Positions 23,897-31,672 of a stretch of 40,366 nucleotides of DNA are shown here, in pieces. Made by a program: the position numbers and the translations under genes. How positions within the stretch are numbered: position 1 is the stretch's first letter; every line of letters starts with the position of its first letter. The stretch is from an uncultured Muribaculaceae bacterium. GTDB lineage: Bacteria > Bacteroidota > Bacteroidia > Bacteroidales > Muribaculaceae. The notes beneath the pieces are model-generated. The model was not told where the DNA came from. It was given only the letters and a program-made list of their open reading frames with translations, and searched no databases. The stretch is taken from positions 1-40,366 of the forward strand of contig CAJTNN010000007.1 of NCBI GenBank assembly GCA_910577585.1, given 5' to 3'.

Positions 23897-24484
23897 ATGC
23901 TTGAAATAGGAAAGGATATACTCGTATCGCTCGATGTCGTGGAGCGCTACTTTCATTGCAATCTCGATGACTGCCTTGGCGAATGCTGCATCGAAGGGGA
24001 TGCCGGCGCACCCCTCACCGAGGCCGAAGCCGAAGAACTGCGTCGCCTTCTGCCCCGCATAAAGCCATATCTCTCGCCCAAAGCCCGCGAGGTGGTGGAG
24101 CGCGAAGGGGTCAGCTATATTGATGAAGATGGCGACCTCGTCACCCAGCTTGTGGATGGCGCCAACTGTGTCTTCACCACATTCGGCGAGGGTGGGGTAT
24201 GCCTCTGCGCCCTTGAGAAGGCAAGACGCGAAGGTGAGACCGACTTCTTCAAACCCGTAAGCTGTGCGTTATATCCCGTCAGAGTCAAGGAATACGACGG
24301 CTTCACCGCCGTCAACTATCACCGCTGGAAAATCTGCAAAGGAGCCGAGGTGATGGGCCGAGCAAAGAATATCCGCGCATTCGAGTTTCTTCAGGAGCCC
24401 CTGACGCGCCGGTTTGGCAAGGAATGGTACGACGAACTCGCCTTCACCGCCCGCGAATACCTGCGCCAGAAAGAGAAACTATGA
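23897..24484 (+). CDS. DUF3109 family protein
   Basis: The start at 23897 (MLEIGKDILVSLDVVERYF) gives 195 residues; a longer frame from 23795 overlaps the previous gene and is not family-like. The N-terminal cluster Cys21-X4-Cys26-X3-Cys30-Cys31 followed by EGDAGAPLTEAE is the hallmark of DUF3109, and later cysteines (NCVFTTF, VCLCALE, VSCALYPVR, KICKGAE) complete a likely metal or Fe-S site. The function is unknown; resemblance to YkgJ-type CxxxxCxxxCC zinc/iron proteins is known for the family. It follows the DUF5103 gene after 40 bases, probably the same operon. Confidence 0.85.
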   Translation: MLEIGKDILVSLDVVERYFHCNLDDCLGECCIEGDAGAPLTEAEAEELRRLLPRIKPYLSPKAREVVEREGVSYIDEDGDLVTQLVDGANCVFTTFGEGGVCLCALEKARREGETDFFKPVSCALYPVRVKEYDGFTAVNYHRWKICKGAEVMGRAKNIRAFEFLQEPLTRRFGKEWYDELAFTAREYLRQKEKL

Positions 24485-24522
24485 TGAATATACTGTTTTT
24501 AACGATAATTAACACTCTGCCT

Positions 24523-24554
24523 CTTGACAGGACCCCATAAAATGTATACCTTTG
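24523..24554 (+). promoter_or_regulatory. Promoter upstream of the cls leader
   Basis: CTTG (24523-24526), 20 bases, TACCTTTG (24547-24554): one mismatch to TTTG-N20-TAnnTTTG. A transcript would begin near 24560, 300 bases before the cls start. Confidence 0.7.
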
Positions 24555-24556
24555 CA

Positions 24557-24650
24557 ATAGGAAAAAGCCTATGAACCTAGCATGTAAGAATTTATTTAGT
24601 TAAGCCAAGAGTATGAGGTGATTGAAAAATTATCTCATATTTTTTTTGTA
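24557..24650 (+). ncRNA. Attenuator-like leader or small RNA before cls
   Basis: Directly after the promoter come a small hairpin ATAGG (24557-24561) / CCTAT (24568-24572), a 10-codon frame ATG 24571 to TAA 24603 (MNLACKNLFS), and an intrinsic terminator at 24612-24647. The whole is about 90 bases. It could be a free small RNA or a leader that ends most transcripts unless readthrough into cls is allowed. Nothing in it matches a family I know. The peptide is not rich in one amino acid, so classical amino-acid attenuation is not indicated. Confidence 0.5.
24612..24647 (+). terminator. Intrinsic terminator inside the cls leader
   Basis: TATGAGGTGAT (24612-24622) pairs over 11 bases, with two G-U wobbles, with ATTATCTCATA (24629-24639), loop TGAAAA, followed by eight T (24640-24647). 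It is a textbook intrinsic terminator lying between a promoter and the cls gene. Confidence 0.75.
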
Positions 24651-24863
24651 CCTATGTCAAGTGGTATTGTGTTTGTAAGTGGCTTATCTATAATGATATA
24701 TGGTATAGAGTTCTGTTTGTTGGCATCTCTCAGAAATTAGCAACTGCTTAATTTTTGAGCCTTACTCACTGGCTTTGGTGGTGGCATTCGGCCGCCACAG
24801 TTGCAGATGCAGATTTTTATAGGCTTACATATCCGAACACCCGATAAACAACGTTATAAAGAT
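24648..24863 (+). other. AT-rich spacer between leader terminator and cls
   Basis: No gene and no clear second promoter is seen (no TAnnTTTG with a proper TTTG; TGGCTTTG near 24771 is one base off). If none exists, cls expression depends on readthrough of the leader terminator. Confidence 0.4.
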
Positions 24864-26306
24864 ATGACCGAAGGAATGATCGTGATCTCTTCATGGGCCG
24901 TGGCCTCAGCAGTGCTGGCCTATTTTACGTTGGTGGTGAGCTGTGTGGTGGTGGTGCTCTCCGAGAACCGCAACCCCATCCGCTCGCTTGCCTGGGTCAT
25001 TGCGCTTCTGGCGTTGCCGGTGGCCGGGGTGGTGTTCTATCTCTTCTTCGGTCGTAGCCTCAAGGGTAAGCATATGATTTCGCGCCACAACAAGCGCAAG
25101 CTGCTGCATCTGGTAGCCTCGCGGTCGGTAGAGCTCGACTCGCTCGACCTCTCGCCTGATGCCTGCCAGCTCGTAAAGCTCGCCCATTCGCTCACGCATG
25201 CACCGCTTACAGTCAACAACAGCGTCGAAATCTTCATCGACGGCACCCATAAATTCCGCTCCCTCATCCGCGATCTCGAAGAGGCACGTGAGACAATCTA
25301 CGTGCAATACTACATCTTCAGCGACGATTCCCTCGGGCGTCAGATCTCAGACCTGCTTATTCGCAAAGCCTCCGAAGGGGTGGCGGTGAAGGTGATCTAC
25401 GACCATGTCGGGAGTTTCTCGTCATCCAACAAATTCTTCCGCCGCATGCAGCGTGGCGGCGTCGACACCCACCCCTTCTTCCGGGTCACCTTCCCGCAGC
25501 TCGCCAACCGCATCAACTGGCGCAATCACCGCAAGATAGTGGTCATCGACAACCGCATAGCCTACATCGGCGGCATGAACATCGCCGACCGCTATGTCAA
25601 GGGTATGAAGGATGGCTCAGAATGGCGCGACACCCACTTCAGGCTTCAGGGGGATATCGTGCAATCGCTAATCTTCTCATTTGCCGTAGACTGGTACTTC
25701 CTCAAATCGCCCGACATGTCGCTGCGCCTCAAGGTGCCGCGCAATCCGCTGCGCAACGACTGCGCCATGCAGCTCGTCACGTCGGGTCCGGTCGACAGTT
25801 GGCACAATCTCGCCAAATGTTTCTTGAAAGCCATCTCCATGGCCAAGAAATCGATATATATCCAGACCCCCTACTTCCTGCCCACCGACACGCTGCTCAA
25901 CGCTCTCGAGGCTGCCGCCCTCGCCAAGGTCGATGTCAGGATAATGATACCCTCGCGGTCAGACTCGAAGTTGCTGCAACTGGCTACATACAGCTATGTC
26001 ACCCGTTGTCTCAAGGCGGGCATCAAGGTCTACCGCTACCGTCCCGGCATGCTTCATGCCAAAGCCATGACCATCGACCACACATTCTGCACAGCCGGAA
26101 GCACCAACTTCGATTTCCGGTCATTTGAAAACAACTTCGAAGCCAATCTCCTCATCTATGATGCCGAGGTGAATGCACGTATGCGCGATATCTTCTTTGC
26201 CGACCTCAAGCAATGCGACAAGCTCAAATACTCGCAATGGAAATCGCGTCCGCTCCCCCAACGCATGCTCGAGAGCCTTATCCGGCTCTTCGCCCCCATA
26301 TTATGA
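24864..26306 (+). CDS. cls: Cardiolipin synthase (phospholipase D family)
   Basis: The start at 24864 (MTEGMIVISSWAVASAVLAY) gives 480 residues, typical for bacterial Cls; an in-frame ATG at 24801 would add 21 polar residues before the membrane segment. Two hydrophobic segments (about 6-32 and 42-62) anchor it in the inner membrane. Both catalytic HKD motifs are intact: HRKIVVID from His222 and HAKAMTID from His398. It joins two phosphatidylglycerol molecules, or related phospholipids, into cardiolipin. The gene stands alone behind an unusual leader with its own terminator. Confidence 0.93.
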   Translation: MTEGMIVISSWAVASAVLAYFTLVVSCVVVVLSENRNPIRSLAWVIALLALPVAGVVFYLFFGRSLKGKHMISRHNKRKLLHLVASRSVELDSLDLSPDACQLVKLAHSLTHAPLTVNNSVEIFIDGTHKFRSLIRDLEEARETIYVQYYIFSDDSLGRQISDLLIRKASEGVAVKVIYDHVGSFSSSNKFFRRMQRGGVDTHPFFRVTFPQLANRINWRNHRKIVVIDNRIAYIGGMNIADRYVKGMKDGSEWRDTHFRLQGDIVQSLIFSFAVDWYFLKSPDMSLRLKVPRNPLRNDCAMQLVTSGPVDSWHNLAKCFLKAISMAKKSIYIQTPYFLPTDTLLNALEAAALAKVDVRIMIPSRSDSKLLQLATYSYVTRCLKAGIKVYRYRPGMLHAKAMTIDHTFCTAGSTNFDFRSFENNFEANLLIYDAEVNARMRDIFFADLKQCDKLKYSQWKSRPLPQRMLESLIRLFAPIL

Positions 26307-26310
26307 TTAA

Positions 26311-26392
26311 GAACTGATTTGAACTTTTTACGAGAACTATAAAATGGAGAGATTTTTCAATGACAATCCTTGAGAATAGTTTAAATCAGTCC
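26311..26392. repeat. Imperfect long inverted repeat between cls and ung
   Basis: GAACTGATTTGAAC (26311-26324) and GTTTAAATCAGTCC (26379-26392) pair at 12 of 14 positions plus one wobble, enclosing 54 bases. It covers nearly the whole 103-base gap. It might be a small non-autonomous element or palindromic intergenic repeat, or a long-loop terminator of cls. Confidence 0.45.
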
Positions 26393-26409
26393 TAAGATTC
26401 CTATCCACT

Positions 26410-27081
26410 ATGAAACCGGAAGATGTAAATATCGAATCAGGCTGGCGTCAGGCCCTGGCCTCAGAGTTCAGCCAAGAATATTTCGGACAGCTCACCGAGC
26501 GTGTGCGCGCCGATTACGCCCATGGGGTGGTGTATCCCCCGGCGCGTCAGATTTTTGCCGCCTTTGATGCCTCGCCATTTGATCAGACCAAGGTGGTCAT
26601 AATAGGGCAGGACCCTTATCATGGACCCGGGCAGGCCAACGGGTTGGCCTTCTCGGTCAATCCGGGCGTTCCCTTTCCCCCCTCATTGCGCAATATACTG
26701 ACGGAGGTTCAGTCCGACACCGGAGCCCCTGTGCCAGCCGATGGCGACCTTACCCGCTGGGCACGCCAGGGGGTGCTTCTGCTCAACACCTCGCTCAGTG
26801 TCAAAGCCGGCCAACCCAAGTCGCATAGCGGCATAGGCTGGGAGCGCCTCACAGATGCCGCCGTGCGTGCGCTCTCCTCGCAGCGCGAGGGGTTGGTGTT
26901 CATACTCTGGGGGAGCGACGCCCAGCGCAAGCGCAGTCTTATCGACGAAGGGCGCCATCTTGTGCTCACCTCCGCCCATCCTTCGCCCCTGTCGGCCTAC
27001 CGTGGCTTTTTCGGCAACCACCACTTCAGCCGTGCCAATGCCTATCTTGTCGAGCATGGCCGTGAGCCCATCAGCTGGTAG
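26410..27081 (+). CDS. ung: Uracil-DNA glycosylase, family 1
   Basis: 223 residues. The catalytic water-activating loop GQDPYHGPGQANGLAFSV has Asp68, and the DNA-inserting loop HPSPLSAYRGFFG has His190, both intact. FPPSLRNILTEVQSD and LLLNTSLSVKAGQPKSHSG are also typical. The enzyme removes uracil from DNA produced by cytosine deamination or dUTP misincorporation, starting base-excision repair. The gene follows a palindromic gap and ends before a strong shared terminator. Confidence 0.97.
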   Translation: MKPEDVNIESGWRQALASEFSQEYFGQLTERVRADYAHGVVYPPARQIFAAFDASPFDQTKVVIIGQDPYHGPGQANGLAFSVNPGVPFPPSLRNILTEVQSDTGAPVPADGDLTRWARQGVLLLNTSLSVKAGQPKSHSGIGWERLTDAAVRALSSQREGLVFILWGSDAQRKRSLIDEGRHLVLTSAHPSPLSAYRGFFGNHHFSRANAYLVEHGREPISW

Positions 27082-27095
27082 CGGGCGACGCGCAG

Positions 27096-27181
27096 AAATG
27101 CAAAAATCCCAAAGTTCAGCCTTGAGGCTGGTCGCCAAAGCTCAGCTCTCAGGCTGGGCGCAGATGCAAAAATCCCAAAGC
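27096..27181. repeat. Duplicated terminator arm after ung
   Basis: ATGCAAAAATCCCAAAG occurs at 27098-27114 and again at 27164-27180, each preceded by CGCAGA-like sequence and followed by a CTT-AGG-type stretch. Only the second copy has its complementary arm directly downstream, though either copy could pair with it. Confidence 0.5.
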
Positions 27182-27212
27182 TTTGCTCTTAGGCAGGCTT
27201 TGGGATTTTTGC
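27166..27212. terminator. Bidirectional terminator between ung and tRNA-Arg
   Basis: GCAAAAATCCCAAAGC (27166-27181) and GCTTTGGGATTTTTGC (27197-27212) are perfect 16-base arms with a 15-base loop. T runs lie in the right arm for the plus strand and, read backwards, in the left arm for the minus strand, so it can end both ung and the opposing tRNA transcript. Confidence 0.8.
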
Positions 27213-27227
27213 TTGTTTATAGGCTTG

Positions 27228-27299
27228 TACTCTCATGGGGAGTCGAACCCCAATCGATGGAACCGGAATCCATTATTCTATCCATTGAACTATGAGAGC
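27228..27299 (-). tRNA. tRNA-Arg (anticodon CCG)
   Basis: On the minus strand a 72-base cloverleaf can be drawn: acceptor GCTCTCA / TGAGAGT with discriminator A, D arm with GTTC, anticodon stem ATGGA / TCCAT around the loop TTCCGGT, and T arm TGGGG-TTCGACT-CCCCA. The anticodon in the loop is CCG, reading CGG arginine codons. CCA is not encoded. A near-ideal promoter lies 13 bases upstream, and the bidirectional terminator follows. Confidence 0.93.
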
Positions 27300-27311
27300 G
27301 GTTTGCAGATG

Positions 27312-27343
27312 CAAAGATAGCTAAAGTTTCTTTAATCTGCAAA
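27312..27343 (-). promoter_or_regulatory. Promoter of tRNA-Arg
   Basis: On the minus strand TTTG (27343-27340), 20 bases, TATCTTTG (27319-27312): an exact consensus match placed directly before the tRNA. Confidence 0.85.
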
Positions 27344-27352
27344 TGTTAGGCC

Positions 27353-27408
27353 TTCGGGCTTGCTAATTTCGGGCTTGCTGATTTCGGGCTTGCTGATTTC
27401 GGGCTTGC
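27353..27408. repeat. Tandem 15-base repeat, nearly four copies
   Basis: TTCGGGCTTGCTGAT is repeated head to tail at 27353-27367 (one change), 27368-27382, 27383-27397 and 27398-27408 (truncated). It lies upstream of the tRNA promoter and after the 3' end of the pullulanase gene. A slippage-prone minisatellite is likely. Confidence 0.75.
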
Positions 27409-27429
27409 GCCCTCAACACGGTGTTGCGG

Positions 27430-27446
27430 CCCGGGGAAGGCCCGGG
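27430..27446 (-). terminator. Possible terminator hairpin after the pullulanase gene
   Basis: CCCGGG (27430-27435) and CCCGGG (27441-27446) form a 6-base GC stem with a 5-base loop, directly after the stop codon at 27449. No T run follows on the minus strand, so the call is weak. Confidence 0.35.
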
Positions 27447-27448
27447 GG

Positions 27449-29488
27449 TTATTTCAGTTTGGCCAGGATCAGGGCGGAGTAGGGGGCTATTGCGGTCTTG
27501 CCGCCCTGCATGGCGCCTAAGTCGGCGTCGGGCGAAATCTTGCCGTCGATGGCTACTATGCGCCAGTCACCCTTCGGGATGTTGATGCTCTGGGGCTCGG
27601 CAGCACCGTTGAAGATTACCTTGATCTCCTTCCAGGCATCGCCATTGGCGTTATCCTTAAGCGAATAAGAGATGAGGTTGGGCTGCTTGGCAGAGTCAAT
27701 CTTGTCAAATACCAGATGCTTCGCAATCTGTTCGGCCGATGTCATGCGGAATGCCGGATGCGCCTTGCGCAGTGCTGTCAGCCCCTTGTAGTAGTTGAAG
27801 AGGTCGATGTTGCGCGCCTTCAGAGTCCAGTCGATGGCATTGATGGAGTCGGGAGAGTTGTAGGAATTATGCACCCCCTTCTTATCCCGGAACACCTCCT
27901 CGCCGGCAAACATGAAGGGTGTGCCCTGCGAGGTGAAGACGATGGTCTGGGCCAGTTTGGCAGCGGCCTGGCGCACAGAGTCAGAGGCCTCCGGCATCGA
28001 CTTGCGCAGCTTGTCGGTCAGAGTCAGGTCGTCGTGGCAGCTCACGTAGTTCACGATCATCTCAGGCGACTGCGCATAGGGGAACTTTGAATTGTTGCCC
28101 TTGGCGAAATTCACCTGCGGGTGGGGTGTGGCAGCCACTATGCCGATCTTCACAGTCTCCTCATTACCAGGTTTGCCGGTGGCGAAACCGCGGTCCTCGG
28201 CATTAGAATAATGCCCCTTCACAGCATCGCGGATATCATCAGAGAATACGGCGATATCCTTCATGGCGCTCACATTCTCCTTAAGCGCGCGGCGTTCGAT
28301 AGCCAGCGGCGAATCACCCGCTGTCCATCCCTCGCCATATACGAACAGCGACGGATTCAGCTTCTTCAGCTCAGCCGCCACCTCATTCATTGTCTCGGTG
28401 TCGTGGATAGCCATGAGGTCGAATCGGAAGCCATCGATATGATACTCATCAGCCCAATACTTTACGGAATTGATGATATAATCGCGCATCTGCTGGCGGT
28501 CGGAAGCCGTCTCGTTGCCGCAGCCCGAAGCGTCAGAATAGCGGCCATCGTCCCAATGGCGGTGGTAGTAGCCCGGAGCGGTGAGTTCGAAGTTAGAGCC
28601 ATCGTTCTCAGCAGTGTGGTTATACACCACATCCATAATCACGCCGATGCCTGCATCGTGCAGAGCCTTCACCATCTGCTTCATCTCACGCACACGTGTA
28701 GCCGGGTCAGAGGGGTTGGTCGAGTACGAGCCCTCAGGCGCGTTATAGTTCTGCGGGTCATATCCCCAGTTATACTGGTTGAGCGGCAGGTTGGCCTCAT
28801 CCACCGAATTATAGTCGTAAGAGGGGAGAATATGCACATGCGTCACACCCAGCTCCTTAAGATGGTCGATGCCTGTGGCCAGACCCTCGGGCGAGGTTGT
28901 GCCATGCTCGGTCAGAGCCAGGAACTTACCCTTGTTGGCGATACCCGAAGTGGGCGACATCGACATATCGCGGTGGTGCATCTCATATACAATCACATCC
29001 GAGAAATTCTTCACCTCCGGGCCGCGGTCGCAGCACCAGTGTTCGGGGTTGGTGGCCGCCATATCTATGATGGCAGCGCGCTTGCCGTTGATGCCCACAG
29101 CCTTAGCCCATACACCCGGAGTCTCATCGAGCCACTTGTCATTCTGGCGCACGCGGAAGGTATAGAACTTACCGTAGAGTTTCTCAGGCACAGCCGCGCT
29201 CCATGTGCCGGTGGCTGCATCGAAAGTCATCGGCAGAGTGGCATATGGTTTGCCGGTGTGGCCGTCGTCGTAGAGGTTCACCTCAGCCTGCTGCGCCTTC
29301 GGGCTCCAGAGGCGGAAGTGGGTGCCGGACTCATCGACCAGAAGTTCCAGGTCATCGCCCGAATAGGTGGGATAGGTCACGAACTGCGCGTCGAAAGCCG
29401 ACTGCGCCATGGTCAGGCCCGGCGAGAGAGCCGCGGCGGCTGTCAGGAGTGAGATAGCCATAACTGACGAAGCAAAAAGATTCTTCAT
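27449..29488 (-). CDS. pulA: Secreted type I pullulanase
   Basis: The start at 29488 (MKNLFASSVMAISLLTAAAA) gives 679 residues with a clear signal peptide; a longer frame from 29524 only adds 12 residues in front of it. An N-terminal beta-domain (CBM48-like, about residues 45-150, HFRLWSPKAQQAEVNLYD) precedes the GH13 barrel. The type I pullulanase signature YNWGYDP is present; catalytic residues can be placed: Asp357 (DGFRFDLM), Glu386 (GEGW) and the Asp of SCHDD near 486. It cuts alpha-1,6 branches in pullulan, glycogen or starch, probably in the periplasm or at the surface. No Sus-type partners lie nearby. Confidence 0.93.
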   Translation of the reverse strand: MKNLFASSVMAISLLTAAAALSPGLTMAQSAFDAQFVTYPTYSGDDLELLVDESGTHFRLWSPKAQQAEVNLYDDGHTGKPYATLPMTFDAATGTWSAAVPEKLYGKFYTFRVRQNDKWLDETPGVWAKAVGINGKRAAIIDMAATNPEHWCCDRGPEVKNFSDVIVYEMHHRDMSMSPTSGIANKGKFLALTEHGTTSPEGLATGIDHLKELGVTHVHILPSYDYNSVDEANLPLNQYNWGYDPQNYNAPEGSYSTNPSDPATRVREMKQMVKALHDAGIGVIMDVVYNHTAENDGSNFELTAPGYYHRHWDDGRYSDASGCGNETASDRQQMRDYIINSVKYWADEYHIDGFRFDLMAIHDTETMNEVAAELKKLNPSLFVYGEGWTAGDSPLAIERRALKENVSAMKDIAVFSDDIRDAVKGHYSNAEDRGFATGKPGNEETVKIGIVAATPHPQVNFAKGNNSKFPYAQSPEMIVNYVSCHDDLTLTDKLRKSMPEASDSVRQAAAKLAQTIVFTSQGTPFMFAGEEVFRDKKGVHNSYNSPDSINAIDWTLKARNIDLFNYYKGLTALRKAHPAFRMTSAEQIAKHLVFDKIDSAKQPNLISYSLKDNANGDAWKEIKVIFNGAAEPQSINIPKGDWRIVAIDGKISPDADLGAMQGGKTAIAPYSALILAKLK

Positions 29489-29614
29489 TAAGCGTAGGAA
29501 AAAGATTTGGCAGTCACTCATCATTCCTGACCAGTCACTGCGTAATAAAGGTCAACTTATTAACGCAAAAAACGTGCCGAATCGTTTATTGTGGATTATA
29601 AAAAAGCTGAAAAG

Positions 29615-29646
29615 ATTGGCTGGAAAGCAAAAGAGTTGTAATTTTG
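29615..29646 (+). promoter_or_regulatory. Promoter of the AspT-like transporter
   Basis: ATTG (29615-29618), 20 bases, TAATTTTG (29639-29646): one mismatch to the consensus. Transcription from here starts after an upstream in-frame ATG at 29644, which supports the start chosen at 29731. Confidence 0.75.
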
Positions 29647-29730
29647 CATTTCCCGGCCCGCGGGTATGCGCAGCTGTCAGCGGATGGCTATGCCGCAGGG
29701 TCGGCAAGTACTACAGGTAAAAGTCAATAT

Positions 29731-31389
29731 ATGTGGATAAAGAGTTTGCTCTTTGAGCAGAGCGCATTGCAGGCGCTGGTGGTGCTGTCGCTGATAGTGG
29801 CGGTAGGTCTGGCCCTCGGGAAACTTAAGGTGCGGGGAGTCTCGCTGGGTGTGACGTGGGTATTCTTCGTCGGCATCCTCGCCGGGCATCTCGGATTGAA
29901 GATTGACCCCGCGATGCTCACATTTGCCGAGAGCTTCGGACTGGTGCTCTTCGTGTATGAACTCGGCCTCAAGGTAGGCCCCGGCTTCTTCAGCTCATTC
30001 CGCACCGGCGGCGTGCTGCTCAACGGCATCGGCATGGCGCTCGTGGTGGTGGGCACACTTGTGGCCGTAGGTCTCAGCTATCTGATGCAGATACCGATGA
30101 GCGACATGGTGGGGATCCTCAGCGGCGCCACTACCAACACACCCGCCCTCGGCGCCGCCCAGCAGGCCCTCACGCAGCTCGGCATGTCGGCCAACGGCGC
30201 CGCCCTCAGCTGTGCCGTCACCTATCCCCTCGGAGTGGTCGGGGTGATACTCGCCTTCATCCTTCTGCGCCGCCTCGCCGTGCGTCCCGGCGATATCGTC
30301 GAGGCCGGCCACGACGACGACAACCAGACCTTCATCGCAGCCTTCAGTGTGCAGAACCCCGCCATCTTCGGACGCTCCGTGCAGCAGGTGGCAGCCCTGA
30401 CCGACCATAAATTTGTCATCTCACGCCTCTGGCGCGACGGCAATGTCACCATACCCACCTCCGACACCATCCTCCAGCATCGCGACCGTCTGCTTGTGGT
30501 CACCACCGAAAAGGATATCGCCACCCTCACCGCCCTCTTCGGCTCGCAAGAGGAGAAAGACTGGAACACCGGCGACATCGACTGGAACGCCATCGACTCA
30601 TCGCTCATCTCACGCCACATCATAGTCAGCAAACCCGAGCTCAACGGCCGGCGTCTCGGCTCGCTCAAATTGCGCAACACCTATGGCATCAACATCACGC
30701 GCGTAGTCCGCAGCGGCGTCACCCTGCTCGCCTCGCCCGGGCTCATACTTCAGCTCGGCGACCGCCTCACCGTCGTAGGCGAGGCCCGCTCGATAGCCAA
30801 TGTGGCCAAAGTGGTCGGCAACTCATCCGTCACTCTCAAAGACCCCAACATGGGGGCCATCTTCCTCGGTATCGTGCTGGGGCTGCTTTTGGGGTCGGTG
30901 CCCATAGCCATACCCGGCATCTCGGTGCCCGTAAGGCTCGGACTTGCCGGTGGCCCGATCATCGTAGGCATACTCGTAGGGCGCTTCGGACCGCAATTCC
31001 ATCTCGTCACCTACACCACCCGCAGCGCCAATCTCATGCTGCGCGGCATCGGCCTCTCGCTATTCCTCGGCTGCCTTGGCTTGGAGGCAGGCGAACGCTT
31101 CCTCGACACCATCCTGCGTGCCGACGGACTGCTGTGGATAGCCGCCGGATTCCTCGTGACCATCCTCCCCGTGTTGCTCATGGCCCCGGTGGCGATGCGT
31201 TGGGCCCGTCTCGACTTCGGCCTCACCTGCGGCGTGCTCAGTGGCGCCATGGCCAATCCGATGGCCCTCAACTACGCCAACTCCACACTCCCCGGCGACA
31301 ACCCTGCCGTAGGCTACGCCACAGTCTATCCGCTCGCCATGTTCTCGCGGGTGGTCATTGCCCAGCTCCTTGTGCTGCTCCTCGCCTGA
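29731..31389 (+). CDS. AspT/YidE-like putative transporter with two TrkA-C domains
   Basis: 552 residues from the start at 29731 (MWIKSLLFEQSALQALVVLS). Two membrane halves of about five hydrophobic segments each (residues 12-170 and 375-552) flank a soluble part with two TrkA-C domains, visible from VQNPAIFGRSVQQVAALTDHKFVISRLWRDG and IIVSKPELNGRRLGSLKLRNTYGINITRV. This layout is that of the AspT/YidE/YbjL family; AspT exchanges aspartate for alanine, but the substrate here is unknown. Repeated GATTNTPALGAAQQAL and GAMANPMALNYANS motifs show the internal duplication. It is divergent from the pullulanase gene. Confidence 0.85.
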   Translation: MWIKSLLFEQSALQALVVLSLIVAVGLALGKLKVRGVSLGVTWVFFVGILAGHLGLKIDPAMLTFAESFGLVLFVYELGLKVGPGFFSSFRTGGVLLNGIGMALVVVGTLVAVGLSYLMQIPMSDMVGILSGATTNTPALGAAQQALTQLGMSANGAALSCAVTYPLGVVGVILAFILLRRLAVRPGDIVEAGHDDDNQTFIAAFSVQNPAIFGRSVQQVAALTDHKFVISRLWRDGNVTIPTSDTILQHRDRLLVVTTEKDIATLTALFGSQEEKDWNTGDIDWNAIDSSLISRHIIVSKPELNGRRLGSLKLRNTYGINITRVVRSGVTLLASPGLILQLGDRLTVVGEARSIANVAKVVGNSSVTLKDPNMGAIFLGIVLGLLLGSVPIAIPGISVPVRLGLAGGPIIVGILVGRFGPQFHLVTYTTRSANLMLRGIGLSLFLGCLGLEAGERFLDTILRADGLLWIAAGFLVTILPVLLMAPVAMRWARLDFGLTCGVLSGAMANPMALNYANSTLPGDNPAVGYATVYPLAMFSRVVIAQLLVLLLA

Positions 31390-31672
31390 CGCGGCGGCAG
31401 GGGAGGGGGGATAGACCCGGCAATCATCGCGAAATCCGGCCTCCCGCCAAAGAGCACCTTCACTTGCAAAAAAGAGGGTGCAAAATCTCGGCAACGCTTG
31501 TTTATGTCGCGGAAAATTCGTAAATTTGCATGCTTTTTGACCAAATGGTTTGCCGCCGGCGCGGAGAGTCGGCAGCCGGGCGCGCGGAGCGGGCCATCAG
31601 GCCGCATCATGCGCGGAATCATTTAGATAAAAGTCAATATATTAATAATCAATAAATTAATTCTCCAACGCC
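31390..31672 (+). other. Gap and leader before rpsO
   Basis: No gene. The rpsO promoter lies at 31497-31528, leaving a leader of about 137 bases with GC-rich self-complementary stretches (for example GGCC-atca-GGCC near 31592-31603 and GCAT-c-ATGC near 31604-31612). S15 regulates its own message in several phyla, so a leader is plausible. Just before the ATG the stretch TAAAAGTCAATATAT (31628-31642) is identical to the 15 bases at the start of the preceding gene (29718-29732). Confidence 0.4.
31497..31528 (+). promoter_or_regulatory. Promoter of rpsO
   Basis: CTTG (31497-31500), 20 bases, TAAATTTG (31521-31528): one mismatch to the Bacteroidota consensus. Confidence 0.75.

Noticed and set aside
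26855..27295. A 146-codon frame spanning the end of ung, the terminator and the tRNA
   Set aside because: It crosses a terminator and a tRNA gene on the other strand and is out of frame with ung.
27353..27408. CRISPR-like array
   Set aside because: The 15-base units are contiguous without spacers and no cas gene is near, so it is a tandem repeat.
28121..29452. A 443-codon open frame on the plus strand
   Set aside because: It is antisense to the well-supported pullulanase gene and its product has no recognisable domain; high-GC codon use leaves such shadow frames open.
29644..29730. Longer N-terminus for the AspT-like transporter
   Set aside because: The ATG at 29644 overlaps the promoter -7 box, upstream of the predicted transcript start.
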